Assembly (NCBI GenBank): GCA_918244965.1
Contig: CAKJYC010000043.1
Coordinates: 24,248 to 88,247, forward strand
Source: Clostridiales bacterium
GTDB taxonomy: Bacteria > Bacillota > Clostridia > Christensenellales > CAG-138
Direction of reading: 5' to 3'
DNA: 64,000 bases
The notes under the pieces are model-generated. The model worked only from the letters and a program-made list of their open reading frames with translations. It searched no databases and was not told the DNA's origin. This document shows, in pieces, positions 1 through 9,164 of this stretch (position 1 is its first letter; each line of letters starts with the position of its first letter). The position numbers and the translations under genes are program-made.

Positions 1-1
1 G

Positions 2-220
2 CAGACCGTTGCGCTGCAGTTCTGGGCGATGATCCAAAAGGACGAAAAGGCAGCGTGGGAACGCTATATGGCGTACACTGCGCAGGGCGGCAGCCGCACG
101 TTCGTCGAGCTTTTGAAGCACGCAAACCTTCGCACACCGTTCGACGAGGCGTGCCTTCGGGAGGTCTGCGAGATCGCGACCGCATGGCTCGACGGTTACG
201 ACATGACCGGCATCGAATAA
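2..220 (+). CDS. M3 family oligoendopeptidase, C-terminal fragment (5' end off window)
   Basis: Frame open from base 2 (QTVALQFWAMIQKDEKAAWERYMAYTAQGGSRTFVELLKHANLRTPF...WLDGYDMTGIE); resembles the PepF/M3 C-terminus. Confidence 0.7.
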   Translation, partial: QTVALQFWAMIQKDEKAAWERYMAYTAQGGSRTFVELLKHANLRTPFDEACLREVCEIATAWLDGYDMTGIE

Positions 221-277
221 ATAACACGGGAAGATATGCGCCCGCTCCGCGCGGCGCGGGCGCAAAAGGAGAACGAA

Positions 278-1297
278 ATGATTTATGAACTGAAAGATCT
301 CGGGAAGGTTGAACCGCTGTTCGGAGACTGGGTGTTACCCGAATTAAAAGACCGGGACGGTCTTACTATCCGGATCTTTGTGACCGATCCGGACGCGCCG
401 CGTTCGGCCATGCTGTTTACGGGCGAAGAAGAATACTTTGCGGGAGAGCCGAACAGAGAACTTGTGCAAAGCAAACAGTCGAAAGAAGTCGCGCTGCTTG
501 CCAAAGAGGAAGCGTGGGAACCGCTTTTTCGGGAGTGTTACCCGGAAGCCGAACGGGTCACCCGCTACGCGATCCACCGGTGTAAAGACTTTGAACGGGA
601 AAAGCTCCAGTCGTTCGCCGACGCGCTGCCTAAAGGGTACGAGATCCGGCGCATCGACAGCGAGATCTACGATTTGATCGGGAAACTCGACGATGAGGAT
701 TTGCAGGACCTGACCGGCGACTTCGACACGAAGGAGGAGTTTCTCATAAAGGGGCGCGGGTTCGTCGTGCTGAAGGACGGCGGGATCGTTGCCGGCGCTT
801 CCAGCGCATATTGCTATTGCGATGGCATTGATGTCGAGATCGACACCGACAAAGCGGAGCGGCGCAAGGGGCTTGCGACCGCAGTCGGCGCAAAGCTGAT
901 CCTGTCCTGCCTGGACGACGGACTGGAACCGCGCTGGGACGCGGCAAACCTGATTTCGGTGCATCTTGCGGAGAAGCTCGGATACCGGTTCGACCGCGAA
1001 TACGCGTACTACTGGGTAAACGAGACGCAGAATCTCATGATCAAAGATCCCGACAAGAGCAAATGGCCGGCGTTCTGCGGCGACTATGAACCGCTGTGCA
1101 AGGCGTTTCCGCTCAAAAACATCCGGATGCAGAACGACGATCTGTACGGAACGGCGGTCAACTATCTGGGGGAGGACTTTACGTTCAAGCTGCTCCCGCT
1201 CGGAGAAAACCGCTTCGGCAGGGCGGGCGGCTGCGTGATCATCGATTTCGGCGAAAACTGCCTCACAATCGACGGGATCACCTGCAGAAAGCTGTAA
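278..1297 (+). CDS. GNAT-type N-acetyltransferase with an added C-terminal lipocalin-like tail
   Basis: Start at 278 preceded by AAAGGAG; GNAT core 'IDTDKAERRKGLATAVGAKLIL'; tail GENRFGRAGGCVIIDFGENCLTIDGITCRKL. Confidence 0.75.
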   Translation: MIYELKDLGKVEPLFGDWVLPELKDRDGLTIRIFVTDPDAPRSAMLFTGEEEYFAGEPNRELVQSKQSKEVALLAKEEAWEPLFRECYPEAERVTRYAIHRCKDFEREKLQSFADALPKGYEIRRIDSEIYDLIGKLDDEDLQDLTGDFDTKEEFLIKGRGFVVLKDGGIVAGASSAYCYCDGIDVEIDTDKAERRKGLATAVGAKLILSCLDDGLEPRWDAANLISVHLAEKLGYRFDREYAYYWVNETQNLMIKDPDKSKWPAFCGDYEPLCKAFPLKNIRMQNDDLYGTAVNYLGEDFTFKLLPLGENRFGRAGGCVIIDFGENCLTIDGITCRKL

Positions 1298-1335
1298 GCA
1301 TCAAAAGACAAATCGAAGTGTATGGAGGAAACAAG

Positions 1336-1854
1336 ATGATACGATTTGAAACCGAACGGTTGATCCTGCGCAACTACACGATGGACGATGTGCCCGCAGT
1401 GCATGAATACTTTTCGAGCGAGGAAGTATCGCGGTATGAGGATTTCTGGCCCATGACGATCGACGAAGTTGCGGAAGGTCTCTCCGAATGGAAAGACATG
1501 GACAACCGCATGGCGGTCGTTCTCAAGGAGACCGGCGAACTGATCGGAAGCGTCGGATACTGGGTCCATGATGAAGATGAGGAAACGGAATACTCGATCG
1601 ATTATGATTTCAATCCGAGATTCTGGCACAAAGGATACGCTCTGGAAGCCGCAAAAGAGGTCGTGCGTCATCTCACGGAAGACCTGCACGTAAAAGAGAT
1701 CTGCGGAGACTGCGACGAAAGAAATATCGCATCGTCAAATCTTCTGGAACGACTGGGCTTCCGGCTGGTGGAGATCGTTGACGACGCGTATAAGAAAGAC
1801 GCAGACGGAAATCCCATTATGATCCGGTCAAAAGAATACAGATTGACCGCCTGA
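1336..1854 (+). CDS. GNAT family N-acetyltransferase (RimJ/RimL-like)
   Basis: MIRFETERLILRNYTMDDVPAV...YEIDYDFNPRFWHKGYALEAAKEV-type motif; GGAGG upstream. Confidence 0.9.
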   Translation: MIRFETERLILRNYTMDDVPAVHEYFSSEEVSRYEDFWPMTIDEVAEGLSEWKDMDNRMAVVLKETGELIGSVGYWVHDEDEETEYSIDYDFNPRFWHKGYALEAAKEVVRHLTEDLHVKEICGDCDERNIASSNLLERLGFRLVEIVDDAYKKDADGNPIMIRSKEYRLTA

Positions 1855-1885
1855 ACCACGAAAAAATGACAGGAGGGAAACCATT

Positions 1886-3625
1886 ATGAAAATCAAACTG
1901 ATTCCGGTCAACGACGAAAACCGCGAGGCGGTCCTGGCGCTTTCCGTGCGCGAGGATCAGCCGTTCGTCGCAGCAAATGCAGTTTCGCTGAAGCAGGCGG
2001 ACGAAACGAATGAGGAGTACCCCGGCGTGGCGCGTCCGTTTGCGATCTATGCGGACGATCGGCTTGTGGGCTTTACGATGTTCGCCTTTGCGCCGAAGGC
2101 GGAGGATCCGGACGACCGCTACTGGCTCTGGCGCTTTATGATCGACAAAAACGAGCAGGGCAAGGGTTACGGTCAGGCGGCTTTGCAGGAGATTATCCGC
2201 TATTTCAAGGAAAACGGTGCGGATCGGCTCTTTTTGTCCACCGAGCCGAAGAACGAGCTTGGCCTTCACATCTATCACAAGGCAGGCTTCCGCGAGACCG
2301 GCATCATCAGTGACGGCGAGGCGGTTCTGATGCGGATGCTCAAGGGGCGCAACCGAGTCATAAAAAATTTCTTCGGCGTCGACGTGGACGGGCATCTGCG
2401 GATCAAGGGCAAAAAGGGTTATGGTGTGAGTGTTGCCGTCAGCGACAGCGACGGCGATCTGGAAACCTACTGCGCCGGCAGCGGAAGGTTCGGACAGGAC
2501 TTTCCGGTGAACCCGGACATGCTGTTTCAGGCGGGGTCGGTCAGTAAGCCTATGTTTGCGCTGACGCTGCTGCGCTACGTTGACAAGGGTCTCATCGACC
2601 TTGACGCGGACATCTCGGGCGTCGTGCCGGAGTTCGTCAAGAAAGGTCCCGTGACATTCGCCGCGCTGCTTTCTCACACGGCGGGCTATAACGTGCACGG
2701 CTTTCCGGGCTACCCGGCAAATCACGCGCCGCTTTCGCTCGAGGATGTGCTGAACGGCAAGGGCAATACGCCGAAGCTTCGCAGGATCCGTCCGTACGGC
2801 AATCAGCATATCTATTCCGGCGGCGGGATCACGCTTGCCGAGCTTGCCTTTACGCGCATCACCGGCATGACGCTGAAAGAAGCGTTCCGAAAGGAGGTCG
2901 CAGAACCGCTCGGACTCAAGCGTACCGGCTATTTCCAGCCGCTCGACGAGGAACTCGTCGAAAACGCGGCGTTTGGCGGCAGGCTTGCGGAAAAGGAGGA
3001 CCCCGCGCACGGCTATCACTATTATCCGGAGCATGCGGCGGCGGGACTCTGGACCACGCCGACGGAGCTCGTCAAGATTGGTCTTGCCCTTTCCAAAAGC
3101 TACCGCAGGGGCGGTTTCCTCAAAAAGGCGACGGCGCGGCGCATGCTGACGCCGGTCATGGACGGCTATGGGCTTTGCATCAACAATCTGCGCGGCGACA
3201 TCGGTTACCACGGCGGCGAAAATGAGGGTTTCCTGACGGTATGGATGACCTCCCTTCGGTCGGATTTGTGCATGGCGATCATGGTGAACCATGTCAATGA
3301 ACAAACAGATGATGCACTTACGGATATCGCCATTGACCTGTTCCAGAACGTCGAGGAGGACACCGTGGACGCGCCGGGCAAGCGGAGCCTCGCGGTCCTG
3401 TGCGGTAAATACGAGCATCCCGAAAACACCGATCTCTATGTGGACGAGGTGTTTCTGGAAGACGGAAAGCTGCACGCAAGATTCATCGACGCGGAGGACG
3501 GCGAATTTATAAGCGCGCTCTACCCCATCGGCAAAAAGACCTTCGGCCGCAAAGGCGGCTTTGCAAAGATCGTCTTCGGCGACAACTGTCTGACCATCGA
3601 CGGGATCACCTGCAAAAAACTGTAA
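1886..3625 (+). CDS. GNAT acetyltransferase fused to serine beta-lactamase/penicillin-binding-like hydrolase
   Basis: N-terminal GNAT (NEQGKGYGQAALQEII); C-terminal SxxK (GSVSKPM), YSGGG, HGGENEG motifs; GGAGGG RBS. Confidence 0.85.
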   Translation: MKIKLIPVNDENREAVLALSVREDQPFVAANAVSLKQADETNEEYPGVARPFAIYADDRLVGFTMFAFAPKAEDPDDRYWLWRFMIDKNEQGKGYGQAALQEIIRYFKENGADRLFLSTEPKNELGLHIYHKAGFRETGIISDGEAVLMRMLKGRNRVIKNFFGVDVDGHLRIKGKKGYGVSVAVSDSDGDLETYCAGSGRFGQDFPVNPDMLFQAGSVSKPMFALTLLRYVDKGLIDLDADISGVVPEFVKKGPVTFAALLSHTAGYNVHGFPGYPANHAPLSLEDVLNGKGNTPKLRRIRPYGNQHIYSGGGITLAELAFTRITGMTLKEAFRKEVAEPLGLKRTGYFQPLDEELVENAAFGGRLAEKEDPAHGYHYYPEHAAAGLWTTPTELVKIGLALSKSYRRGGFLKKATARRMLTPVMDGYGLCINNLRGDIGYHGGENEGFLTVWMTSLRSDLCMAIMVNHVNEQTDDALTDIAIDLFQNVEEDTVDAPGKRSLAVLCGKYEHPENTDLYVDEVFLEDGKLHARFIDAEDGEFISALYPIGKKTFGRKGGFAKIVFGDNCLTIDGITCKKL

Positions 3626-3677
3626 GAATACGAAACGGGGCGGCGGAACTTCCGCCGCCCGGAAAAGAGAGAACAGA

Positions 3678-4544
3678 ATGATGGAATATAAACTTGTTGA
3701 TTTGACAGAAGAAGACACCGCGTATATCGGCGAAGGGATCGTCGCGATCGTGCCGCACGAAACAGACGCGGATGCAGAAGAATTCGTCCTCAAGGTCGAG
3801 GACGAAAACGGCAAGATCATCGGCGGATGCGTCATCGAGGCATACGAATACCGCTGGCGCAGGATGTATCTGGACACCCTTTGGGTGGATGAACGCTACC
3901 GGCACCACGGGATCGGCTCCATGATCATCCGCGAGATCGAGCGGATCGCAAGGGAAAAGGGCTGCCGGGTCGTGACGCTCGGCACCGCAAGCTTCATGGC
4001 AAGACCGTTCTATGAAAAACACGGCTACACGGTGTTTACGACGCTGAAAAAGGCGAACGGCTACATCAGCTATTCTCTGGTCAAGTATCTGGACCGGGAC
4101 ACGCCGGACTACGTGCCGACCGACAACAGCGGCACGCGCTTCCGGCTCTCGCTCGGCAGCGACGGCGACGCGAAAGTGATCGTAAACGGCATTCATACGT
4201 ACAGCGAAGCCTACGAGCCGAAATACGAGTGCGTTGCATTTTACAAGAAGCTGACGGACAAGGACGGCAGGCGAATTGCGGGCGTGATCGCGGACGTAAA
4301 CAAAGGCGACTACTGCTTTGTCGATGCAGTGTTTGTGGAGGAGCCGCTCCGGCGTCAAGGCCTCGGCACACGCCTTTTACGGGAGGCGGAAGCATTTGCA
4401 AAGGAAAACGACACGTCTATGGTCCTGACATACGCGGGCGACTGGAACCTTGGGTTCTTCCAAAAGAACGGCTACTTGCTTCGCGGCGAGCTCAAGGACG
4501 TCCCGAAGGGACACGATTGCTACGAGCTGTACAAGAATCTGTAA
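3678..4544 (+). CDS. Tandem GNAT-domain acetyltransferase
   Basis: Two GNAT cores: 'VDERYRHHGIGSMIIREIERIA' and 'VEEPLRRQGLGTRLLREAEAFA'. Confidence 0.85.
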   Translation: MMEYKLVDLTEEDTAYIGEGIVAIVPHETDADAEEFVLKVEDENGKIIGGCVIEAYEYRWRRMYLDTLWVDERYRHHGIGSMIIREIERIAREKGCRVVTLGTASFMARPFYEKHGYTVFTTLKKANGYISYSLVKYLDRDTPDYVPTDNSGTRFRLSLGSDGDAKVIVNGIHTYSEAYEPKYECVAFYKKLTDKDGRRIAGVIADVNKGDYCFVDAVFVEEPLRRQGLGTRLLREAEAFAKENDTSMVLTYAGDWNLGFFQKNGYLLRGELKDVPKGHDCYELYKNL

Positions 4545-4703
4545 AGCAGGAGGGAGCAGCGCCTCCGGGCCGCGTCGGTCCGGAGGCTCTGCCGCGTCTG
4601 TGGAGGCACGCTTGCCCGCAATGCGGCAGAAAAAAGCACAACAACGGGAATTTTGTAACATCGGTGTGATGTTTTGTTCACATTTCCTTGATACAATAGG
4701 ACC

Positions 4704-6176
4704 ATGAAACGGAACATACACAAGATTTTGATATGGTTGTGCGCGGCGGCGATGCTTGCCGCATGCGCGGGCGGACAGCCGAAAACGGCGGAGCCGATCA
4801 CGGTGATCGCGGAGGAGACCGCCGCGCCGACGGCGGCTGCGGAAACGACCCCCGCGCCGACGGAGGAGATCGTCGTTCTGCCCGACAGGCCGGTCGATCT
4901 CAACGCATTCGCCGGCGTCTACGCAAACGAAAATACTGATTTCGTCGTGATCGAGGAAATCGAAGACTCGTATGTGATGTCGGTCGTGCTGTACCGGCTG
5001 ATCGGGATGGACGGCGGCACGGTCTCCGCAGCGGCGGACGGCGTCGTCTTCCGCTCCGTCGATCCGGAAGGAAACCCGATGACGGTTACGTTTTACCGGG
5101 ACGGCGAGACGTACGCGCTGCACGTGGACGAAAGCACATGGGAATATCTCGCGCCGGGGACGGTCGTGTCCGGGTTTGAGCGGGTCGAGAGCCTGCCTTC
5201 TCCCACGGGCGAATACGGCGAGCAGATCGGCCCGGACGATCTTTCCGAGGCGCCGAAGGGACATTATACGTTTCAGCCCAAGGTCTGCTCCGTCTACATG
5301 GAGGAGGTCTTCGGCAAGGACATGTGCGACGCATGGTTCAACCTTGTCGATGCGGTGCTTGCGGGCGAGGACACGTTTGCCTGCAAGGACCAGCACACCT
5401 ACGACTGGATGATGGGGCAGTTTCCGGAGCATTGCCTGCCGATCCTGAAGGAGCTCATCGACTACGCGTGGGACCGCGAGCATTCCGTGATCGACGGCGT
5501 CGCGAGCTTTACATACCTTGTCCCGCCGGAGGAGGCGAAGGCGCGGATCGAGGCATTCGGCAAACAGATCGAGGATCTTTTGAACAGGGCCTTATCGGAC
5601 GAGTATTCCGATTTCGAGAAGTGTCTCGCGCTGTACATCTATTTCTCCGATCACTACGAATACGACTGGGATACCTACAGCAAGATGGACGACGAGTATG
5701 TGGACTATACCTCGTGCTATCGCTTCTTCCAGACCGGGATCGGCATCTGTCATGAGATCTCGTCGGCGTACTCCTATCTGCTGATGCAGGCGGGTGTGCA
5801 GGCGACGACCATGAGCGGTACGCGCGCCTACGATCTGGCCGGACACCAGTGGAGCTACGTCCGCATCAACGGCAGGGATTACCACATCGACCCGACCTAT
5901 GTGCTCGGCACCGGCGGCGCGCTGCGCTATTTTCTGATGACCGACGAAAAGCGCGAGGAGGAGGACAGCTACGATCCGGCGACGTTCTACGCCGTCTCGC
6001 ACTATTCGCAGGACCATCCGCATCCCGACTACATCGCGGACGACGAGACCTTCGCGCCGCTGTGGGCGTATGATTTTGAATCGTTTTCCCACGATACACA
6101 CACCGTGCTCTGTCCGATGGAGGTCGGCGATTACGGCGAGTGGTCGTATTACCGGTTTGACTATACCGGGTATTGA
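4704..6176 (+). CDS. Lipoprotein with transglutaminase-like domain
   Basis: Lipobox MLAACAGG; catalytic-type motifs GICHEISSAYSYLLMQAG, AGHQWSYVRINGRDYHIDPTY. Confidence 0.85.
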   Translation: MKRNIHKILIWLCAAAMLAACAGGQPKTAEPITVIAEETAAPTAAAETTPAPTEEIVVLPDRPVDLNAFAGVYANENTDFVVIEEIEDSYVMSVVLYRLIGMDGGTVSAAADGVVFRSVDPEGNPMTVTFYRDGETYALHVDESTWEYLAPGTVVSGFERVESLPSPTGEYGEQIGPDDLSEAPKGHYTFQPKVCSVYMEEVFGKDMCDAWFNLVDAVLAGEDTFACKDQHTYDWMMGQFPEHCLPILKELIDYAWDREHSVIDGVASFTYLVPPEEAKARIEAFGKQIEDLLNRALSDEYSDFEKCLALYIYFSDHYEYDWDTYSKMDDEYVDYTSCYRFFQTGIGICHEISSAYSYLLMQAGVQATTMSGTRAYDLAGHQWSYVRINGRDYHIDPTYVLGTGGALRYFLMTDEKREEEDSYDPATFYAVSHYSQDHPHPDYIADDETFAPLWAYDFESFSHDTHTVLCPMEVGDYGEWSYYRFDYTGY

Positions 6177-6197
6177 GCGGACGGAGGATACGGCGGC

Positions 6198-6380
6198 ATG
6201 ACGCGCAGACAGGAGAAGCAGACGACAGAAAAACATCCCGCAGCAAAGACAAAGCGGGCGAAGGCCGCGGCAAAACCGCAGCCCGACGTGACACGTCCGG
6301 TATTCATCGACCTGGACGACGCTTACGGCGTTCCGTTCTGCTTTTCTGCGCCCGTCCCGCAGGAGTACAAAAGACCGTAG
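6198..6380 (+). CDS. Small basic hypothetical protein
   Basis: 60-aa ORF with GGAGGA upstream; no recognised family. Confidence 0.3.
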   Translation: MTRRQEKQTTEKHPAAKTKRAKAAAKPQPDVTRPVFIDLDDAYGVPFCFSAPVPQEYKRP

Positions 6381-6432
6381 CGGAGAAGAACGGTTTATCG
6401 GGATCGCCGGCGAAAAAGCGAATCAAAAACAA

Positions 6433-6466
6433 GGAGCTTCGGGGATTGCCCGGAAGCTCCTTTTTT
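6433..6466. terminator. Bidirectional intrinsic terminator
   Basis: GGAGCTTCGGG...CCCGGAAGCTCC followed by TTTTTT, with A-rich tract on the other side; lies between convergent genes. Confidence 0.8.
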
Positions 6467-6486
6467 GTGCCGATCAACGGGTCATA

Positions 6487-8415
6487 CTATTTTGAAACGG
6501 TCACTTCGAAAACCATGACATGCACGACTCTGCCGGAGAAAACATTGACGGCGACGATATAGGTCACGCCGGGGCTCACGGCAGTCAGAATGCCCTTGCC
6601 GGAAACGACCGCAACGGTGGTGTCGTACGAATAGAATTCCGTGTAGAAGCTGGCGGAGGGCACGGTTCTCGTATCTCCGACCTTGAACCGGCTCCCGTCC
6701 GCAGAGTCCGGGATCTCATGCAGCCTGCGCTCGACGCCGCGGGACATGGCCATGATGACACGGATATCATCCTCATATTCGAAGATCGCAGGGTCGCTGA
6801 CGTGGTTGTTGTCGATGCCGAGCGCGCCGGTCGGGGCCTGCGTCTCCGGAGCGTCGGTCGGGGCAGGCGTCGCAGGAACGTCGGTCGGGGCAGGCGTCGC
6901 AGGAACGTCGGTCGGAGCCTGTGTCGGCGGAACGTCGGTGGGTGCCTGCGTCTGGGTCGTCTGATGCGTGTCGATGCCTGTGAAATCGTCGCTGTGCCGG
7001 TCGGCAGGACCGTTTTCCAAACCGTCGGAAGCCGATTGCGATGTCGCTTGTGCAGCGTCCGGAACGGCTGCGGTTGCGGGGACATTGCTTCCGTTGTTTC
7101 TGGTCGCGAGCAGGATCACACAAAGCACAAGCGCGATCACGGCAACCGTACTGACGATGCTGATCAGCGCGACCTTGGTACCGGACCGCCTCGGCGCAGC
7201 TTTTTGCGGTGCGGCGTTCACCGGCATCTGCTTTTGGGTGACGGCAGCGGGAGCGGGAGCAGCCGGCGCCTGCTTCGGGGCGGCATGCGGCGCGGCGGCC
7301 GGCGCAGACTTTGATGTGTCCTTCCGCGGCACCTTGCTGAGGATTTCTTTTGCACGAGTCCGGTCGCGGGGATCGATCATGATGGAACACCCGTACCGGC
7401 CGGAATACTTCAGGACATCATAGTGGATATGGTGATTGTCCAGAATGATCTTCCACTCGTCCCAGTCTTTGACGTTATAGAACGCGGGATCGTCTCCGCT
7501 GACGCCGAGAAGCGCCCAAAGGGGGATGGGATCATCCTTCTGTGCGGCCGGCTGTCCGCTGCCGGAGACATCGGATTGTTCGACGGACTGCAAAACGGCG
7601 GGGTCGGCGTGCTTTTTGATGCTGCCCGACTGCAGAAGGTCGGCGATTTTCTGTTTCGTTTCTTTGACGTTATAGGACCAGACGGCGGATTCCCCGTCCT
7701 TGTCGGCGACCCAGTATTCACCGAGTTCTTTGCGGAGCTTCGGCTCGGAAATCTGTTCAAGCTGTTCGGGATCGACAAGATCCCGCAGCGGGATCGCTTT
7801 TGATTCCAGCCGGCTGATGATCTCGGTGACCTTTTCGTTGATCGCCGCATAATAGTTGACGCCGTCATCGCTTTTTGCGCTGTTGAACAGCGTTTCGATA
7901 ATGGTCCGTTCGCTGGTTGCCAGAACCCGCAGATCTTCCGTGCTGGGAGGCGTATTGACGGAATGACTTGTTTGATTCCTTCGGCTGATGATTTGCTGTA
8001 AGGTGTTTTTATTATCCGTCAGCTTTCCCCATCGCCCGTCGTTGTTTTTATAGTCGTTGGGATCAAAATCAGGTTCAAAATACTTCTTCAGCGCCTGATG
8101 GACGGGAGGATAATTGAACCGGAGGACCTTTGCGCACGCCTGCACGTCAAACCGGTCAAACGGTTTATTGATCGGAGAAACCTGTCCGTTTCCTCCTTTT
8201 TCTTGTTTTCTTCTGTTTGCTTCCGCCGCCTGCGCGACATCTGCCTGATGAAATACGCTTTCTGCGTCGTCTCCGTATTCCGCGCGCATGGCTTCGCTGA
8301 TGCACCTTTGAACGCATTCCGTAAAGAGACCCTGAATATAGTTAAAATAATACGCTATGGTAAAATCTCTTTTTTTATTCTCCCAGTATTCTGCGTCATT
8401 GACCAAATACTCCAT
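6487..8415 (-). CDS. HEPN-like domain membrane protein with PT-repeat linker and Big-like external domain
   Basis: N-terminal region with RNQTSH (Rx4H), then TM segment VALISIVSTVAVIALVLCVILLA, APTDVPATPAPTDVP repeats, C-terminal Ig/Big-like strand pattern; GGAGG at start. Confidence 0.65.
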   Translation of the reverse strand: MEYLVNDAEYWENKKRDFTIAYYFNYIQGLFTECVQRCISEAMRAEYGDDAESVFHQADVAQAAEANRRKQEKGGNGQVSPINKPFDRFDVQACAKVLRFNYPPVHQALKKYFEPDFDPNDYKNNDGRWGKLTDNKNTLQQIISRRNQTSHSVNTPPSTEDLRVLATSERTIIETLFNSAKSDDGVNYYAAINEKVTEIISRLESKAIPLRDLVDPEQLEQISEPKLRKELGEYWVADKDGESAVWSYNVKETKQKIADLLQSGSIKKHADPAVLQSVEQSDVSGSGQPAAQKDDPIPLWALLGVSGDDPAFYNVKDWDEWKIILDNHHIHYDVLKYSGRYGCSIMIDPRDRTRAKEILSKVPRKDTSKSAPAAAPHAAPKQAPAAPAPAAVTQKQMPVNAAPQKAAPRRSGTKVALISIVSTVAVIALVLCVILLATRNNGSNVPATAAVPDAAQATSQSASDGLENGPADRHSDDFTGIDTHQTTQTQAPTDVPPTQAPTDVPATPAPTDVPATPAPTDAPETQAPTGALGIDNNHVSDPAIFEYEDDIRVIMAMSRGVERRLHEIPDSADGSRFKVGDTRTVPSASFYTEFYSYDTTVAVVSGKGILTAVSPGVTYIVAVNVFSGRVVHVMVFEVTVSK

Positions 8416-8470
8416 AATCATACCTCCGTAATCCGTAAAAAGTATATCTGATTTGCACCTGGAAATCAAG

Positions 8471-8497
8471 AGCGCGGCGGCACAATGCTGCCGCGCT
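8471..8497 (-). promoter_or_regulatory. Strong stem-loop between the two HEPN-like genes (possible attenuator or processing site)
   Basis: AGCGCGGCGGCA-CAA-TGCTGCCGCGCT, 12-bp arms with one G-U type mismatch; no strong U-tract. Confidence 0.45.
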
Positions 8498-8507
8498 GCG
8501 CCGCCGT

Positions 8508-9077
8508 TCAGCTGTCGATTTGGCTGTAAAACGCATTGAGAAGGCGCTGCATGCACTCCGCATAGGTGCGTTCCTCCGGGGCATCCCGGTCGATCACGTC
8601 CGGAAACAGCGACAGGATGACGGAAAACGCACTCTGCGCCATCTTCCAGACCGCATACTGACGATCGGAATCGGATTCATATGTATGAAAAGCCAGGGTA
8701 TTGCGCACCAGAATCATGGAGCGGCATTCGATCCGCGCAAGCCGCAGCTCTCGGTCGTCAAAGCCAAATCGCTTTTGCAGCAGTTTGCCGACCTCCGGAA
8801 TACACAGCAGGATCTTTGCGCATGACCGACAATCCAGACGGTCAAATCCGCAGGCCGATTGTATGATCGAAGAGAAACGCATGCCGTTTGCAGTGCGCCC
8901 GGTTTCGGAATGCTTCCGGTTGGATTCTTCACAATTCTTTCGGTCAAGCTCCGCCAGCGCTTCAAATGCGCGGTCGCCGTATTCCGCTTCCATTGCGTCC
9001 TTGATGCAGGTGCTGACGCATTTGGCAAAGACCCAGCAGATTTTGGAATAGTAGTCGGGAATGGTATCGATGTTCAT
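8508..9077 (-). CDS. HEPN-like domain protein, soluble paralogue
   Basis: MNIDTIPDYYSKICWVFAKCVSTCIKDAMEAEYGD...RNTLAFH (Rx5H); shared patterns with neighbour (C-I-[SK]-[ED]-AM-x-AEYGD, SCAK[IV]L). Confidence 0.6.
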   Translation of the reverse strand: MNIDTIPDYYSKICWVFAKCVSTCIKDAMEAEYGDRAFEALAELDRKNCEESNRKHSETGRTANGMRFSSIIQSACGFDRLDCRSCAKILLCIPEVGKLLQKRFGFDDRELRLARIECRSMILVRNTLAFHTYESDSDRQYAVWKMAQSAFSVILSLFPDVIDRDAPEERTYAECMQRLLNAFYSQIDS

Positions 9078-9164
9078 GTTTGTGCCACCTTTCTTTTTGA
9101 TGACAACATGATACACCGGTTTTCCGGGCGCGACACGGGAAAAAGGTTGCAAAGTGCGGCGCGG

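Noticed and set aside
1817-3877. 686-aa minus-strand ORF
   Set aside because: Antisense to the GNAT/beta-lactamase fusion.
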